A stretch of 64,000 nucleotides of DNA from Dugong dugon. Its lineage: Eukaryota > Chordata > Mammalia > Sirenia > Dugongidae. Where the stretch lies: the NCBI GenBank assembly GCA_030035585.1, contig CM057463.1:140462736-140526735 (forward strand), in the 5' to 3' direction. How positions within the stretch are numbered: the stretch's first letter is position 1; every line of letters starts with the position of its first letter. Positions 1 to 14,854 of the stretch are shown piece by piece. The translations under genes and the position numbers were made by a program. A model generated the notes under the pieces. It was given only the letters and a program-made list of their open reading frames with translations. It was not told where the DNA came from and ran no database searches.

Positions 1-2977
1 GTTTATGCCATGTATTAGGACTCCTAGTGTTGTCCCTATTTTTTCTTCCTTGATCTTTATCGTTTTCAATTTTATATTTCGGTCTTTGATCCATTTTGAG
101 TTAGTTTTTGTGCATGGTGTGAGGTATGGGTCTTGTTTCAGGTTTTTGCAGATGGATATCCAGTTATGGCAGCACCATTTGTTAAAGAAACTGTCTTTTC
201 CCCCAATTAATAGACTTTGGGCCTTTGTCAAATATCAGCTGCTCATAGGTGGATGAATTTATGTCTGGATTCTCAACTCTGTTCCATTGGTCTATGTATC
301 TGTTGTTGTACCAGTACCAGGCTGTTTTGACTACCGTGGCAGTATAATAGGTTCTAAAATCAGGTAGTGTGAGGACTTCCACTTTGTTCTTCTTGAGTAA
401 TACTTTACTTATCTGGAGCCTCTTCCCTTTCCTTATGAATTTGGTTATTTTTTTTTTCTCCATTTCATTAAAAAATGCTATTGGAATTTAGATTGGGATT
501 GCATTGTATCTGTAGATAGCTTTGGGTGGCATAGACATTTTTACAATGTTAAGTCTTCCTATCCATGAGCAAGGTATGTTTTTCCACTTACGCAGGTCTC
601 TTTTGGTTTCTTGCAGTAGTGTCTTGTAGTTTTCATTGTATAGGTGTTTTACATCTCTGGTTAGATTTATTCCTAAGTATTTGATATTCTTGGGGGCTAT
701 TGTAAATGGTATGGATATGGTAATTTCTTCTTCGAGGATCTCTTTGTTGGTGTAAAGGAATCCAACTGATTTTTGTATGTTTATCTTGCATCCTGAAACT
801 TTGCTGAAATCAATTAGTTCCAGTAGTTTTCTTGTGGACTTTTTGTGGTTTTCTGTGTATAAGATCATGTCATCTGGAAACAGAGATACTTTGAATTCCT
901 CCCTACCAATTTGGCTGCCTTTTATTTCTTTTTCTAGCCTAATTGCTCTGGCTAGGACCTCCAGCACAATGTTGAAAAAAGAGTGGTGATAAAGGGCATC
1001 CTTGTTTGGTTCCTGTTCTTAGTGGGAATGCTTTCAAAGTCTCTCCATTTAGGATGATGTTGGCTGTTGCCTTTGTATAAATGCCCTTAATTATATTGAG
1101 GAATTTCCCTTCTATTCCTATTTTTTTGAGAGTTTTTATCATGAATGGGTGTTGGAATTTGTCAAATGCCTTTTCTGCATCAACTGATAAGATCATGTAG
1201 TTCTTGTCTTGTGTTTTATTTATGTGATGGATTACATTGATTGTTTTTCTAATGTTGAACCATCCCTGCATACCTGGTATAAATCTCACTTGATCATGGT
1301 GAATTATTTTTTTGATATGTTGCTGAATTTTATTGGCAGGAATTTTGTTGAGGATTTTTGTGTCAATGTTCACGAGGGATATTGGTCTGTGATTTTTTTT
1401 TTTTTTTTTGTGATGTCTTTTCCTGGTTTTCATATCAGGGTTTTGCTGGCTTCATAGAATGAGTTTGGAAGTATTCCATCCTTTTCTATGCTCTGAAATA
1501 CCTTTAGTAGTAGTGGCGTTAACTCTTCTCTGAAAGTTTGGTAGAATTCTCCAGTGAAGCCATCTGGGCCAGGGCTTTTTTTTTTGTTGGGAGTTTTTTA
1601 ATTAACTTTTCAATCTCTTCTTTTGTTATGGGTTTATTTAGCTGTTCTACCTCTGTTTGTGTTAGTTTAGGTAGATAGTGAGTTTCTAGAAATTTGTCTA
1701 TTTCCTCTAGGTTTTGAAATTTGAGAAGAGTACAGTTTTTCATGGTATTCTGTTACGATTCTTTTAATTTCAGTTGGGTCTGTTGCGATATCACCTATCA
1801 TGTTTCTTACACGGGTTATTTGCTTCCTGTCTTGTTTTTCTTTTGTCGGTTTGGCCAGCAGTTTATCGATTTCATTGATCTTTTCAAAGAACCAGCTTTT
1901 GGTCTTGTTAACTCTTTCAATTGTTTCTCTATTCTCTATTTCATTTAATTCTGCTCTAATTCTTATTATTTCCTTTCTTCTGGCACCCGAGGGCTTTTTT
2001 TTTTTGCTGCTCTTTCTACTTATTTCAGTTGCAGGGTTAATGTTTTGATTATGGCCCTTTCTTCTTTTTGGATATGTGCATTTATTGCTATAAACTGACC
2101 TCTGAGCACTGCTTTTGCTGTGTCCCAAAGGTTCTGGTAGGATGTGTTTTCATTCTTGTTTGATTCTATGAATCTCTTTATTCCATCCTTAATTTCTTCT
2201 ATAACCCAGTAGTTTTGAGCAAGGTGTGGTTCAGTTTCCATGTGTTTGATTTTTTTTTCCTTTCTTTTTCTGTTATGGATTTCTACTTTTATGGCTTTAT
2301 GGTCAGAAAAGATGCTTTGTAATATTTCAGTGCTTTGGATTTTGTTAAGGCTTGCTTTATGGCCTAATATGTGGTCTATTCTGGAGACTGTTCCATGTGT
2401 GTTGGAAAAGAAAGTATACCTGGCTGCTATTGGGTGGAGTGTTTGGTATATGTCTATGAGCTCAAGTTGGTTGATTATAGCATTTAGATCTTCTGTGTCT
2501 TTATTGAGCTTCTATGTGGATGTTCGAAAGTGGTGTGTTGAAGTTTCCTACTACTATTGTGGAGCTGTCTATCTCTTTTCAATGCTGTTAGAGTTTGTTT
2601 TATGTATTTTGGAGCCCTGTCGTTGGGTGCATAAACCTTTATTATAGTTATGTCCTCTTGGTGTATTGTCCTTTAATCATTATATAGTGTCCTTCCTTAT
2701 CCTTTGTGGTGGATTTGACTTTAAAGTGTATTTTGTCAGAGATTAATATTGCCACTCCTGCTGTTTTTTGAGTGTTGTTTGCTTGATATATTTTTCCATC
2801 CTTTGAGTTTTAGTTTGTTTGTGTCTTTAAGTCTAAGGTGTGTCTCTTGTAGGCAGCATATAGATGGATCATTTTTTTTTTTTTTACCCATTCTGCCACT
2901 CTCTGTCTCTTTATTGGTGTATTTAGTCCATTTACATTCAGCATAATCAGTGATAAGTATGAGTTTAGTGCTGTCAT
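1..2977 (-). pseudogene. Broken L1 ORF2 (endonuclease/reverse transcriptase)
   Basis: The minus strand from a start-like codon at 2977-2975 encodes L1 ORF2p pieces in shifting frames. The reverse-transcriptase core is readable at 1433-939 ([10 protein letters not shown], then [11 protein letters not shown]) and continues at 967-488, where the catalytic FADD box reads FPDD. The segment at 463-182 contains the C-terminal part ([16 protein letters not shown]). ORF2p normally nicks target DNA and copies the L1 RNA in place. The frame changes and the altered catalytic box show it is dead. Confidence 0.92.
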
Positions 2978-3459
2978 TTTGATGTCTCTTTTTGTGTGTT
3001 GTTCACAGTTTCTTTATTCCACTTATTTTTCTGTGCTGAGTCATTTTTATTTATGTATTTTTTTCATCTTTTTCATTGTTGTTGATTTTTTCATCTTTTT
3101 CATTGTTGTTGATTTTGTGTTTGCTGAGTCTTTATTTTTTTTGTTTTTTATTTGATGTGTAGGATTGTTAGCTTCCTCTGTGATCACCTTAATGTTTACC
3201 TCTGTTTTTCTAAGTTTAAACCACTCTTTTATTTCTTTCTATCACCTTGACATCCTCTCCCTATGAAAGATCTGTGACTACATTTTTTTAGTCCCTCATT
3301 TTGTTTCAATGTGTCCTATTTTACATACGGATGTCTCTGTTTTCCTATTTTCAGTGTTTTAGCTTTGATTAGTTTTTGTGACTTACCTATCTGGGTTTAT
3401 ATCTGGTTGTTCTGTCCTGTGCTCTAGTCTTGAGTTGTTATCTGACATTACTGATTTTC

Positions 3460-4270
3460 TAATCAGAGAACTCCCTTTAGTATTTCTTGTAACTTTGGTT
3501 TGGTTTTTGCAAATTCCCTAAACTTCTGTTTATCTGGAAATACCCTAATTTTGCCACCATATTTGAGAGACAATTTTGCTGGACATATAATTCTTGGCTG
3601 GCAATTTTTTTCCTTCGAGGCTTTAAATATGTCATCCCATTGCCTTCTTGCCTGCATGGTTTCTGCTGAGTAGTCCGAGCTTATTCTTATTGACTCTCCT
3701 CTGTAGATGACTTTTTGTTTATTCCTAGCCGCTCTTAAAATTCTTTATCTTTGGTTTTGGCAAGTTTGATTATAATATGTCTTGGTGACTTTCTTTTAGG
3801 ATCTACCTTATGTGGGTTTTGATGAACATCTTGTAGTTTATTCCTCTTGATAGAGCCCCACATAATTCTTAGGGTTTCTTCATTTTTTTAAATATTTTTA
3901 TCTGATTTTTCCTCAGATAATATTGTGTCAATTGCTTTATCATCAGTCTCGCTAATTCTGACTTCCATTGCCTCAATTCTGCTCCTATGACTTTCTATTG
4001 AGTTGTCTAATTCTGAAATTTTATTGTTAATCTTCTGGATTTCTGATTGCTGTCTCTCTATGGATTCTCACAGCCTGTTAAATTTGTCATTATGCTCTTC
4101 TCCAGTCTTTTTAATTTCCTCTATTGTGTGTTCTGTGTTTTTATTAATTTCCTTCCTAATTTCTTGAAGAGTTCTGTTTATTAATCTTTTGTATTCTGCT
4201 GCTGGTAATTTCAAGAAAATTTCCTCCTCTGGAAAATTTCTAGATACTTTGTTTTGGGACCTTGCCTAAG
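3460..4270 (-). pseudogene. Broken L1 ORF1 (RNA-binding protein)
   Basis: Minus-strand remnants of ORF1p. The piece at 3657-3463 reads QARRQWDDIFKASKEKNCQP and later KLREF-like and LQEILKGVL residues, the C-terminal domain of L1 ORF1p. Farther right the frame is disrupted, but coiled-coil-like Glu/Lys/Ile-rich sequence is visible toward 4270. ORF1p coats L1 RNA as a trimer. Boundaries are approximate. Confidence 0.85.
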
Positions 4271-5725
4271 CCATCATGGATTGCCTCTTTACGTGATTCG
4301 CTATTGACTGTTGTCACTGAGACATCAATAAGTTATTGTATTTATTTATTTTATGTTTGCTTACTGTGTCCTAGCTCCTTGTTTTGTTTTGTTTTGTTTT
4401 GTTTTGATATGCCCAAATAGGCTACTCTTATGAGCTAGTTTGATTATTGATGCCTTGAAGCTCTAACATCCTGTTACCAGGTGGTTAGATCTGTTACTAG
4501 GTATGTGAGCCCAGAAGTCTGTTTATTTTCTTGTATGAATTCAACCTAGGTGTCCAGGTAGTTGATCACCAAGTGTGTGGTACAGGCTCTCACCTACAGT
4601 CCTAGACAGGCAGGGGTGAATTATGTACGCACAGGTATGTCTCTGTAGTAGGGAGTCATGTGCTGAGCAAGGCAAGGGGCTAAGAGCTGCCCCTGAGTGT
4701 CTGGCAGGAAAACGTGTCCCTGTTACCTAGAATGTGCAGGTGGATGGGTTTTGCAGCCAGACTATGAGCACCCAGTGCTGTTGGCTGTAATGACTGGGAG
4801 GCACTACTTATTCTTGGACCCCTGTCGCAGGTTGCTAGCTGGCATGGGTGGAACCACCAGTCCTCAGGCCCCTGATGTGGGTTGGTGAGGACCCTGCTTA
4901 ATGGGCAGAGCAGTGTCAAATGTCACAAACCTGCCACTTCACCATATAGCTGATACAGTTGAAGTTAGGCTTCAGGTATTATATCCTGTTGTACTATGGT
5001 AATGAGGGCATATGCTGTTGAAATGGGCCCACAGATGTCTATGCAGGGGTTAAGGCATTCAAAGTCTGTGGATCCCTTATGCCTGTGCCTAGGCAAAGGA
5101 GCTGTGCCTACCTTGAGTTCCTGACTTAGGGGAGCCAGTAGATTATTTTTTCCTGTTTGTTAATTTCTTCGCTCTTCAAGGCTGGGAGAATGGCTCAGGG
5201 TGCATGACGGATCCTACTCCCAGCCCAGGGAACTCAGCAATTGCTGAAGCTGGCCCCAGGATCAGGTACAGAGTGGAGAGGAGGCAGGTAAATGGGACCA
5301 AGGTTTTTCCCAAAGGGGGTGTTTTTTGATCAGCATGGTAGGTCAGTTGCATGTACTTATTTTTGCTGAACGAGGACCACTTTTCACTGGTTCCAGAGGC
5401 ATGAGTAGACTCTCTGCCTCTTGGTCTCTCCTGATGTGGAAACTCCTCCCGAGTGCCACTGCTTACCTCACTACTCATGCCAGCCTATCCAGCCTGAAGG
5501 GTGCTGGCTCCTGCAGGGTCGGGTCTGGCAACCCCTCAGTGCCTCTGAACAGTCTCTCCCTCCCCCTGCCACACACTCTGATTCCTCAACTTTGCCTTTG
5601 ATTTTCAGGGCTACAAGATTTTCGTATATAATTGATTCACTTGTTTTTTCAGGTCTTTGTCGTAAGAGGGACCACAGGAAGCGTTTGACTACTCCAACAT
5701 CTTGGCCCCGCCTCCCCCAGTAATT
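4270..5725 (-). promoter_or_regulatory. L1 5' UTR
   Basis: A GC-richer 1.4-kb block between ORF1 and the L1 5' terminus, where the element's internal promoter would lie. It is about twice as long as the corresponding region of the L1 at 29068-35841. Open frames of 60-110 codons here on both strands are by-products of the GC-rich composition and match no protein I know. Confidence 0.7.
4380..4406. repeat. (TTTTG)n microsatellite
   Basis: Five tandem TTTTG-type units at the ORF1/5' UTR border of the L1. Confidence 0.85.
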
Positions 5726-6831
5726 CTTAAGAAATAGCAGCTGAGAGGCACTGAAAGTAAATCCACTGACATTAAAGCATCCATAGGTTTCGGCACGTGT
5801 AGGCAACTGTCACATTAGCTTTTACTTTCATAAGTAATGGAATTGGTTGCATAATGCTTTATAATTCCAAGTGAAGTACTGTTTGCTCTTCAGAAATCTA
5901 AACTTCCAAGATTTAAGACATAATGAAAGGCAGATAGTAACTTGGCTGACTTCTTAGCTTCTTAGTGTGCAGTATGGTGCTTTGTGATGACAATACACTG
6001 ATAAGGAACTTTTATTATCAAGATTGGCTTTACTAACTCTCAGTGCAGTTGGAGGACATGAGATAGAGATGAGAGCCTGAGCTCCAGATTTAATGACACT
6101 TGGTTCCTTTAGTACAGATGAGATTAGGATGTTTTGTCAGAGCGAAGTATTATTTGTTTTACTTTCATAATTCATACAGAAGAATCCCCTTCCCTTGGCC
6201 TTGGGTTTCATGAGAAGTAATAAGAAAAATTCAACAAACAATATTAAACATAATAAAATGAAACTTGAAGCAAAGAATCTGTTTTCTGAGTCAGTAAGTT
6301 CTTATTGTTATGGCTGCTACTACTAAAATCTGAGACTTGAATATTGAGTTCCTTGTGGAGGCTGAGTGTCCTTTTACACGGCCCATCATTACAGAGCAGA
6401 TGGGGATAGGATTCTAGAGGATAGGATTATGCAATCCCAAAGGCCTGCATCCCCAAAAGTGAGCATCAGATTTGGCCTATATCCAACCCATTTCACAGCC
6501 TCCAGTGGAGAGTCTGGCCCCACTGGTCTAAAGGAAATAAATAAATATTCATTATGATCAGTACAGAAGAATATGGCCAGGAAAATGCATTATCCGATAA
6601 AAGTTCATGTAAGATTAATGACTACAAAATCTTCTGAAGACGTTTAGATGGAGAGTTGTATCTTTTTTGCATCTAATTCATGCCAAGATCATTTAATCCT
6701 GGGAAGCAAAGATACACATGCGTGTCACTTCCCATGAACATGGCAATCTTTTTCCATGCAGCTCTTCAGGCAGCCAACTCCAATCAACCAGAGTGTCATG
6801 CAAATTAAAATCTACTGACCGTTCCTAGTCT
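5726..6831. other. Unassigned single-copy-looking DNA
   Basis: About 1.1 kb of AT-rich sequence with no recognisable repeat, exon or RNA gene. Short open frames look like chance. Confidence 0.5.
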
Positions 6832-6992
6832 TGGAGCCCTGGTGACGCGGTGGTTAAGAGCTTGGCTCCTAACCAAACTGTCGGCAGTTTGAGACCACCA
6901 GCTTCTCCTTGGATACCCTGTGGGGCATTTCTACTCTGTCCATAGGGTCGCTCTGAGTTGGAATTGACTTGATGGCCATGGGTTTTGTTTAT
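6832..6992 (+). mobile_element. AfroSINE, short form
   Basis: tRNA-derived head (gagccctggtgacgcggtgg, then 'ttaagagcttggctcctaac') followed by the body 'cttggatacc...gggtcgctctgag' and the RTE-like tail ending in 'gggttttgttt'. Plus orientation, moderately diverged. Confidence 0.93.
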
Positions 6993-8591
<1,599 letters not shown>

Positions 8592-8629
8592 TGTTTGTAT
8601 GTGTGTACGTGCGCATGCATGCATGTGTA

Positions 8630-9147
8630 GGTTTCAACTACCGAAGAGCAAAAGTCTTTTACTATGAAAGAGAAAAATAATTGTGTATGTTACCTAGGTT
8701 ATATCTGTCAGGATAATGTTGAAGATTAATCTTTGAGTTTTGAGAATATGCATTAAAAAATACTTTACTTAATCAAAATAATTTAAGGTGGTTGTTCTTA
8801 CCTAAACTGTGTTTTAAATTTTCCTGTTAAAACCAGAAATAACACCATGATGAGCCTTTGAAATGGCTGGAGGTTGACTCAATTACTAAGAAAGTTTTAA
8901 ATTTAATATTTCTTATTCATGGAAAATTGGAAAACTGTATTTATGGTTAGTGAAAGTTAGTTTAGAATTAAAAATGATAGTAATCGCATCTTTCAATTTT
9001 TAACAATATAAAATATTCCTTCTTATAACCTCTCACATTCTTCGACTTTTTTAATATACAACTCTTTATTCAACTTGAGTTCAACTCTTCTGAGAAATAA
9101 ATGAAACACTTTCAAGGAATTCAGTTGCAGGGCAGCACTGGAATTGA
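8630..9147. other. Unassigned AT-rich DNA
   Basis: No gene, exon or repeat family could be supported. Confidence 0.45.
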
Positions 9148-9345
9148 AACCAAGAAAACCAAGCCCACTGCCACCGAGCTGATTCCTATTCGTGGTGACA
9201 CCGTGTGTTTCAGAACAGAACTGCACTCCATAATCTTATGGAAGTAGATCACAGGCCTTTCTTCTGCCATGCCACTGAGTGAATTTAAACCACCAACTTT
9301 TTGGTTGGTAGTCCCAAACTGTTTGTGCCATCCAGGGAGTGGTTA
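9148..9345 (-). mobile_element. AfroSINE, long form, diverged
   Basis: Reverse-oriented copy. It starts at the tail ('ccaagcccactgccacc'), has the middle 'gaagtagatcacaggcct' block found in the long subfamily, and ends at the head ('gtgccatccaggga'). Heavily mutated. Confidence 0.85.
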
Positions 9346-11175
9346 TTTGCTGTATCTGAGCTGGACACAGTTGCTTCATTAGCTCCTAGACCTAATGAAG
9401 TGTCTAGAAAGAGCCTTGTGAAAAAGCAACTGTTTTCCTTTCAAAATTATTTCTATCATCTGACAAATATAAATCATTCATCATGAGAAAAACCAGAGAT
9501 GAGGGCATTTTACCCTGTGTTTCTTTTGATCTAAGGTATTATGGGAAGGAAGCAAATTTCCAGTCTAATGAAATTTCCAGTCTAATTTCTGGTAGAACCT
9601 GTCCCAGGGAACAAGATATTTTGAGAATAAAATGAGTTGGAGCTTGTCTGGAGGCTAGATGCAGATAAACCATCTATCTCCTCTGGAGATGGAAGACAGC
9701 CATGCATTTGGCAGACAATGCTCAGTCAGAGGACAACTGACAGAGCAGCAATTGACAGAAGAGGAGAAGCGCATCTGGTGCATTAAGTATCGGGATGATG
9801 AACAGAGGTCATAATTAAGCTTGTACGTAAGAGCTCATTGCCTTGAGTAATAATGAGGATGACTTTATAAAAGCACCCTCTTATCTTTTCTCTCATCATC
9901 CTCACAAAGAAATTTAACAATGTCAGAGTTGTCATCACCATGGAAATATATCAGCCTTCTCCCTAATTAAAACCCTTCCCTCTAGTATTCACATCAAAAT
10001 TTTTATGTTTACTGTCTTTGAAAATTACTTCATTTGCTCTTTGGCAAAAAAAAATCACTGCATAAATCTCTAAATCAAAGAAATAAGTCATCCCAATTAC
10101 ATGTTGTAAGACAATTATTTCATTTAGGTATGTCTACTTATAAGGAGCAATAAAATCCTTAGAGAAACCATCTAGGAATACTGTATTTTGAACGATAGAA
10201 ATACTAAAATGAATTATGCGATAGAAATGACTTAGTATGATGTTCTCTAAAATCTGTATTATGTCATCAAAGTATCTTGGCATAAAGATTGAATTTTATA
10301 TTGGAGGTGAAAGAAGGGAAAGGAAGATATTGGCAAATAAATAGAAATAATATTTTTACAAAACTTACGTGTCCTAATTTATGAAAAAGTTTGAATTGAG
10401 TCCAAGTTAAAAAAAAAAGGAATTAGAATTCCATATTAAAATGAAATAAAATGTACTTTGGGTCAAACTAATCAAGAAACCAACACACACATAAAAAATT
10501 AACAAACGGTGATTTTTAATAAGGCAGTTAGCCCCAGTCCAAATGGATGATCAAAAACACTATAGGTTCTGTGCGTATCATTGTATGTAAATTTTAAGTG
10601 GGTTTCCGGAGAATTTTTGTTTCTTATGTACCGTAGAAGACAAGGCATTGGGTAATGGACAGATCAGGACAGTAGACCTCATGTTTTTGAACTATCCTTC
10701 TGTAGTCAACTAATTGATTTTCTCTGGGACAATGCCAATTGAGTGAAGTGAGTGAGGCAGACGGAGTAGCGTCTTTTAAGCTGATTATCCCCATCCTCAT
10801 ATAGGGAGAGCAGCTGTTGGGAAGAACACTAGTTTCGCCATTCAGTGTCTGTATCTTTTACCAGAGTTCAAGAGAGCTGTAAGGGAAACGCACTTGATAG
10901 AACACGGAAAGGAAAATATTCCTTCTCATTTCCACTTCTCACTTTCCTCCTTTTTATTTTCTAAAAATAATATCCACTATTGTTAAAAAAAAGTTTGCTG
11001 TTAGGTAGAAGAATCCCTAGAAGACCCTGCAGACCTGTAATGGACGAACATGTAAATGAGAAGGTAGAAACGAGAGTACCCTTCCATTTAGCGTGGTTTA
11101 TAGTAGTCCACTCTTACTATCCATGGTATATTCTGCCTATTCATTTGATAGCGCCATTGTCAAGCAAAAGTCCAT
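9346..11175. other. Unassigned DNA, partly non-repetitive
   Basis: No exon or known repeat recognised. A balanced-composition stretch at about 9640-9960 stands out from the AT-rich flanks and could be a conserved non-coding element; this is a guess from composition alone. Confidence 0.4.
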
Positions 11176-11179
11176 AGAG

Positions 11180-11410
11180 GTTAAGAGCAAGGACTTTGGA
11201 AAAAGTTCTGTGTTTGAGTATTGCTCCTACCACTTATGGACCATGTGACTTTGGGGAGGTCAATTAAACTTTCTGGGCTTCAGTTACCTCACTTGTAAAA
11301 ATAAGGTCATGATAATCCTACCTTGTAGGAATATTGAATGAATAAATGAGACAATGAATGTAGGGAACTTAGTATGGTCTGGCATATAGCAAACATTAAA
11401 TAAATGATAC
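11180..11410 (+). mobile_element. MIR SINE
   Basis: Matches the MIR order: 'gagcaaggactttgg', the 'ccatgtgactttgggg' core, 'cagttacctcacttgtaaaa', and 'aataaatgatacttac' at the end. An ancient mammalian SINE. Confidence 0.85.
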
Positions 11411-11414
11411 TTAC

Positions 11415-11825
11415 TGTTATGGATTGAATCGTGTCCCCCCCCCCCCCCGCCCCAAAATATGTGTTAGAACCTTAACCCCTTTACCTGTGGATGTAATCTT
11501 CTTTGAAAATAGGGTTTTCTTTGTTATGCTAATGAGGCCATCTCAGTGTAAGGTGTGTCCTAAACCTAACCACTTCTGAGTTATGAAAAGAGCAGATTAA
11601 ACACAGGAGCAAGCACAAACAGGGAAAGGTAGATGCCATGTGAAGATTGCCAAGGAACCCAGGAATGCCGTAACTACAGAAGCTGGGAGAGACAAATACC
11701 TATTCTCAGAACCAACAGACTCTTCAGAGAGTCTTCTCCTATAACCACTGTCCTGAATTTGGACTTCTAGCTGCCTAAACTGTGAGAGAATAAACTTCTG
11801 TTCTTTAAAGCCACTCACCTGTGGT
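11415..11825 (+). mobile_element. MLT1-like (ERVL-MaLR) solo LTR
   Basis: Begins 'ttatggattgaatcgtgtcc' and ends with 'aactgtgagagaataaactt' plus 'ctgttctttaaagccac', the typical start and polyadenylation end of MaLR LTRs. It contains a 14-base C run at 11435-11448. No internal region is attached. Confidence 0.8.
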
Positions 11826-12640
11826 AAGAGTTTCTTATTATCAAGAAAAAGAAAATTATCTTTTACAAAATCATTTACCCTGCCAATTACCAGAGTATAT
11901 GAAAAGGATAAAATATAATAATGGATCATTATGAGGACAAATAATAGGTAAAAGAACTACTTTTTTTTGGCACTCGTTTTGTGTGGACAGCACTGTCAGC
12001 AACACAGTCAAATGCCCAGCTATGGTAACTTCCGTCCCCACTTTGGGAACATACAGTGGCCACCCAGATAGTTTGGAATTATTAAGCTTGTGGCCAGGTC
12101 CCTCACCTACCATGAAAATTTAAGGCTGCCCTGTGAGTCAGCATGAAATAACTAAGTTAAAGCACCTTCTTCATTGGGACTGGACTCCCTGATGGATCAG
12201 CCTCTTTAGGGCTGGAATGAACCACTTGACATGTTGCCCAGGGATGTCATAGAACATTAGCATTTGGTGTCTGTCTATACTAGCACAACACATACCATTG
12301 TGAGTTATTCTGTTCTGGCTATTTCTCTCAACCTTAGCCTAGCTGACTGCTGGCTGATCACGTCCGTTTTCAGGGATGACACCAGTCTGCCTGCTTTATT
12401 TTCTTTTTCGTTCCTGACCTCCTTTTATCCTGCCCATTCTACACTTCTGCTCCTTGCCCACCAGACCATTCTAGTTCTCTCAGCCTGGAGCATTCCATTT
12501 TAATCCTCCTTGCCCAACCTTTTGCCTAGCCTTGTAACGTTTGTGATATAAAGTCCAAGTGCCACAAAAGATAGTTCATTTCTCTATGTCCTTCTTGCCT
12601 GGCACAAATTCAACCTTGGCTAGACCTGCCACTTTGCCTG
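11826..12640. other. Mostly unassigned; possible L2 end near 12420-12540
   Basis: No gene. The part near 12440-12500 ('cagcctggagcattcc') resembles the L2 phrase around the C-terminus of its coding region; the rest is not recognised. Confidence 0.4.
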
Positions 12641-14610
12641 TTCCACACCTGTACAAGACTAGTTCAGCAAGGCTGGAGAAAAATATGCAATTACAACAAT
12701 TCACAATTACAAGGCAACAGCATTAAATTAATGACAAGTTTCAACAGAACGCTCAGTAAAACCCAGCAATTCAATATTTCCTTTGTCAATCCCTCCTCTA
12801 TTCCCAAGAAGACTATTTTATGTCTTTTCTCTCTTCAAACATCCAAAATTCTATCCACTTTTCTCACTCCTATCTGATGATCTTACTTCTTATTTCACTA
12901 AGAAAATGGAAGAAAACATAAGAGAACTGCTTTATCTTTCCACCACCAAAGTTACCAATTTATATGCACTTATACCTATGTATTCTGCTATTCCTCCTGG
13001 CTGTCACCAAAGCCTTTCCTTTTGTGTATCTCATCAAATTACATATCACTATTTCAAGCATTTTGCTCCTACAATGATTTTCTCTGCTGCATCATTCAAA
13101 TTTCCTTCTCTATAAGATCATTTCCATGAGGATACAATAACGCTGTACTATCTCCCATGTTTAAATAGAAACTCTCCTTCATCCTCTGTCTTCTAGCTGC
13201 CATTGGAATTGTCTGCCACCCTTATAAAGATATCCCTAAAGGCAAAAGTTTTCTGTGCCTTTGTCTCCACTTTTTCAACTCTATTTTCTTCTGATCCACC
13301 TCCAATAAGATTTGACCCACCTCTCCACTGAATCCAATCTTGTCAAAGATCTCTATATTGCCAAACCCAATGGTCAATTTTCAGTCCTCATCTAACTTGT
13401 ATTTTCAGGAGCTCTTGACACATTTAACCGTTTCTTCCTTCTTGAATCACTTTCTTCACTTGATCTCCAGGACAGCAGACTCTGTTGGTTTTCTTCCTTT
13501 CTCCGTGGATATTCTGTTCCAGTCCCCTTTAGGTCTTTCTTATTCCAATATTTTGAATTCTCCAAGACGCTCTCCTTAGCTATCTGCTCTTCTCTACTTA
13601 CTCCCTTTCTCCAACAACCAAACCAAATCCATTGCCATTGAGTGAATTCTGACTCATGGCAGCCCTATAGGACAGAGTAGAACTGTCCCATACGGTTTCC
13701 AAGCAGCGGCTGGTGGATTTGAACTGCCGACCTTTTGGTTAGCAGCAGAGCTCTTAACTACTGTGCCACCAGGGCTCCACTCCCTTCCTGGGTGGCTCTT
13801 AGGTGGCTCTAATTTCTTGTCTCCCAAATATATGTCATCAGCGTTTACGTTTGAGCTTCAAACTTAACTACCTTAACATTTCCACTTACATCTCTAATGA
13901 ACACTTCAAAATTAATAAGCCCAAAATAAAGTTTTGATTTTTCCTCCTCTCCACACAAATGTTTGCCCCAAGTTGCTAAGGTTAAAAACCTTAGAGTCAC
14001 CGAAGATTCGTCTCTTTTTCTCATACCCCACATTGAATACATCAGCAAATCCTATTGTGTCAACATTCAAAATATATTTTGAATATGATCACTTCTCATC
14101 ACCTTCTTGGCTACCGCGCTGGTTCAGTTCATAATTTCTGATCTCAGTTAATTAACTTGTGACCCTATTTCAACTCTTGCATCTCTGCAATCTATTCTCT
14201 ACACAGCAGCCAAGGTGATCTTATTCAAAATTAAATTACATCAAGTGACTCTTCTGCTTAAAACTACCTAGTCAATTTAGAATATAATTCAAACTTCTTA
14301 CCATGATATACAGACCCTACATGAGCCGGTCTTCATCTGGTTTAATGAACTTACTTCCTATTCCTCTTCCTCTGGGTTGTTCTCCTTTGGCTATACCAAA
14401 CTTCTTGCTATTCTTCTAACACACCACACTTGTTCCTGCTTCAGGGATTCATATTTTTTATTCCTTTTGCACGCAATATCCTTTGCACAGGTTTTCACAT
14501 GCAATACCGTCTCCTCATTTCTCAAGTCTTTATTTAAATGTTATTTCCTCAGAGAATCTTTCTTGACCAACATAACTATATGAATATGTGCACACTGAAA
14601 GTTGTATTTC
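12640..14610 (+). mobile_element. L2 LINE, broken coding region and 3' end
   Basis: Recognisable L2 phrases in order: 'cttcttgaatcactttcttc' (13431 onward), 'cagcaaatcctattgtgtc' (14042 onward), 'cagcagccaaggtgatctta' (14203 onward) and a downstream 'ttatttcctcagaga'. The frame is destroyed. Interrupted by an AfroSINE at 13617-13778. The left part is more diverged, so its boundary is approximate. Confidence 0.78.
13617..13778 (-). mobile_element. AfroSINE inserted into L2
   Basis: Reverse-oriented, complete short form from 'aatccattgccattgag' to 'gccaccagggctcc'. It is flanked by near-identical 'actccctt' repeats at about 13600-13611 and 13779-13789, which look like the target-site duplication. 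Confidence 0.92.
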
Positions 14611-14854
14611 AGTAGTCACTTAAAAAAAAAAGTGCTCTATTTGAAGTCAGTGTTTAACCTCCCTCAAATACATATTTTAAAACACATTGCCAGTTTCAGA
14701 GAGACCGCTTTCATATTAAGAAGTGGCTCTATACTTCTACATGAACAATGTTTCCATTCTGAAGATTTGAACTGAAGGCTATACCATTCTCTAATTTTTC
14801 TCATAAAATCAGAATTAATATTTTAATCATTCAGAATATCAAAAAATCTTCAAC

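Larger units (their letters stand above)
1..5725 (-). mobile_element. L1 LINE, 5' part, 3' end off the window
   Basis: Minus-strand L1 carrying, from right to left, a 5' UTR (about 4270-5725), ORF1 (about 3460-4270) and ORF2 (2977 down to the window edge). Position 1 aligns with about 30770 of the second L1, so roughly 1.7 kb of its 3' end lies outside. The right end reads 'ccaacatcttggccccgcc' on the plus strand, typical of an L1 5' terminus. Both reading frames are broken by stops and frameshifts, so it is inactive. Confidence 0.95.

Noticed and set aside
5176-5806. Several overlapping 90-110 codon frames near the L1 5' end
   Set aside because: They lie in the GC-rich L1 5' UTR, on both strands, with no protein similarity.
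6832-6905. tRNA-like sequence at AfroSINE heads (here and in the other copies)
   Set aside because: Derived from tRNA but part of SINEs; they lack a foldable full tRNA and sit with SINE bodies.
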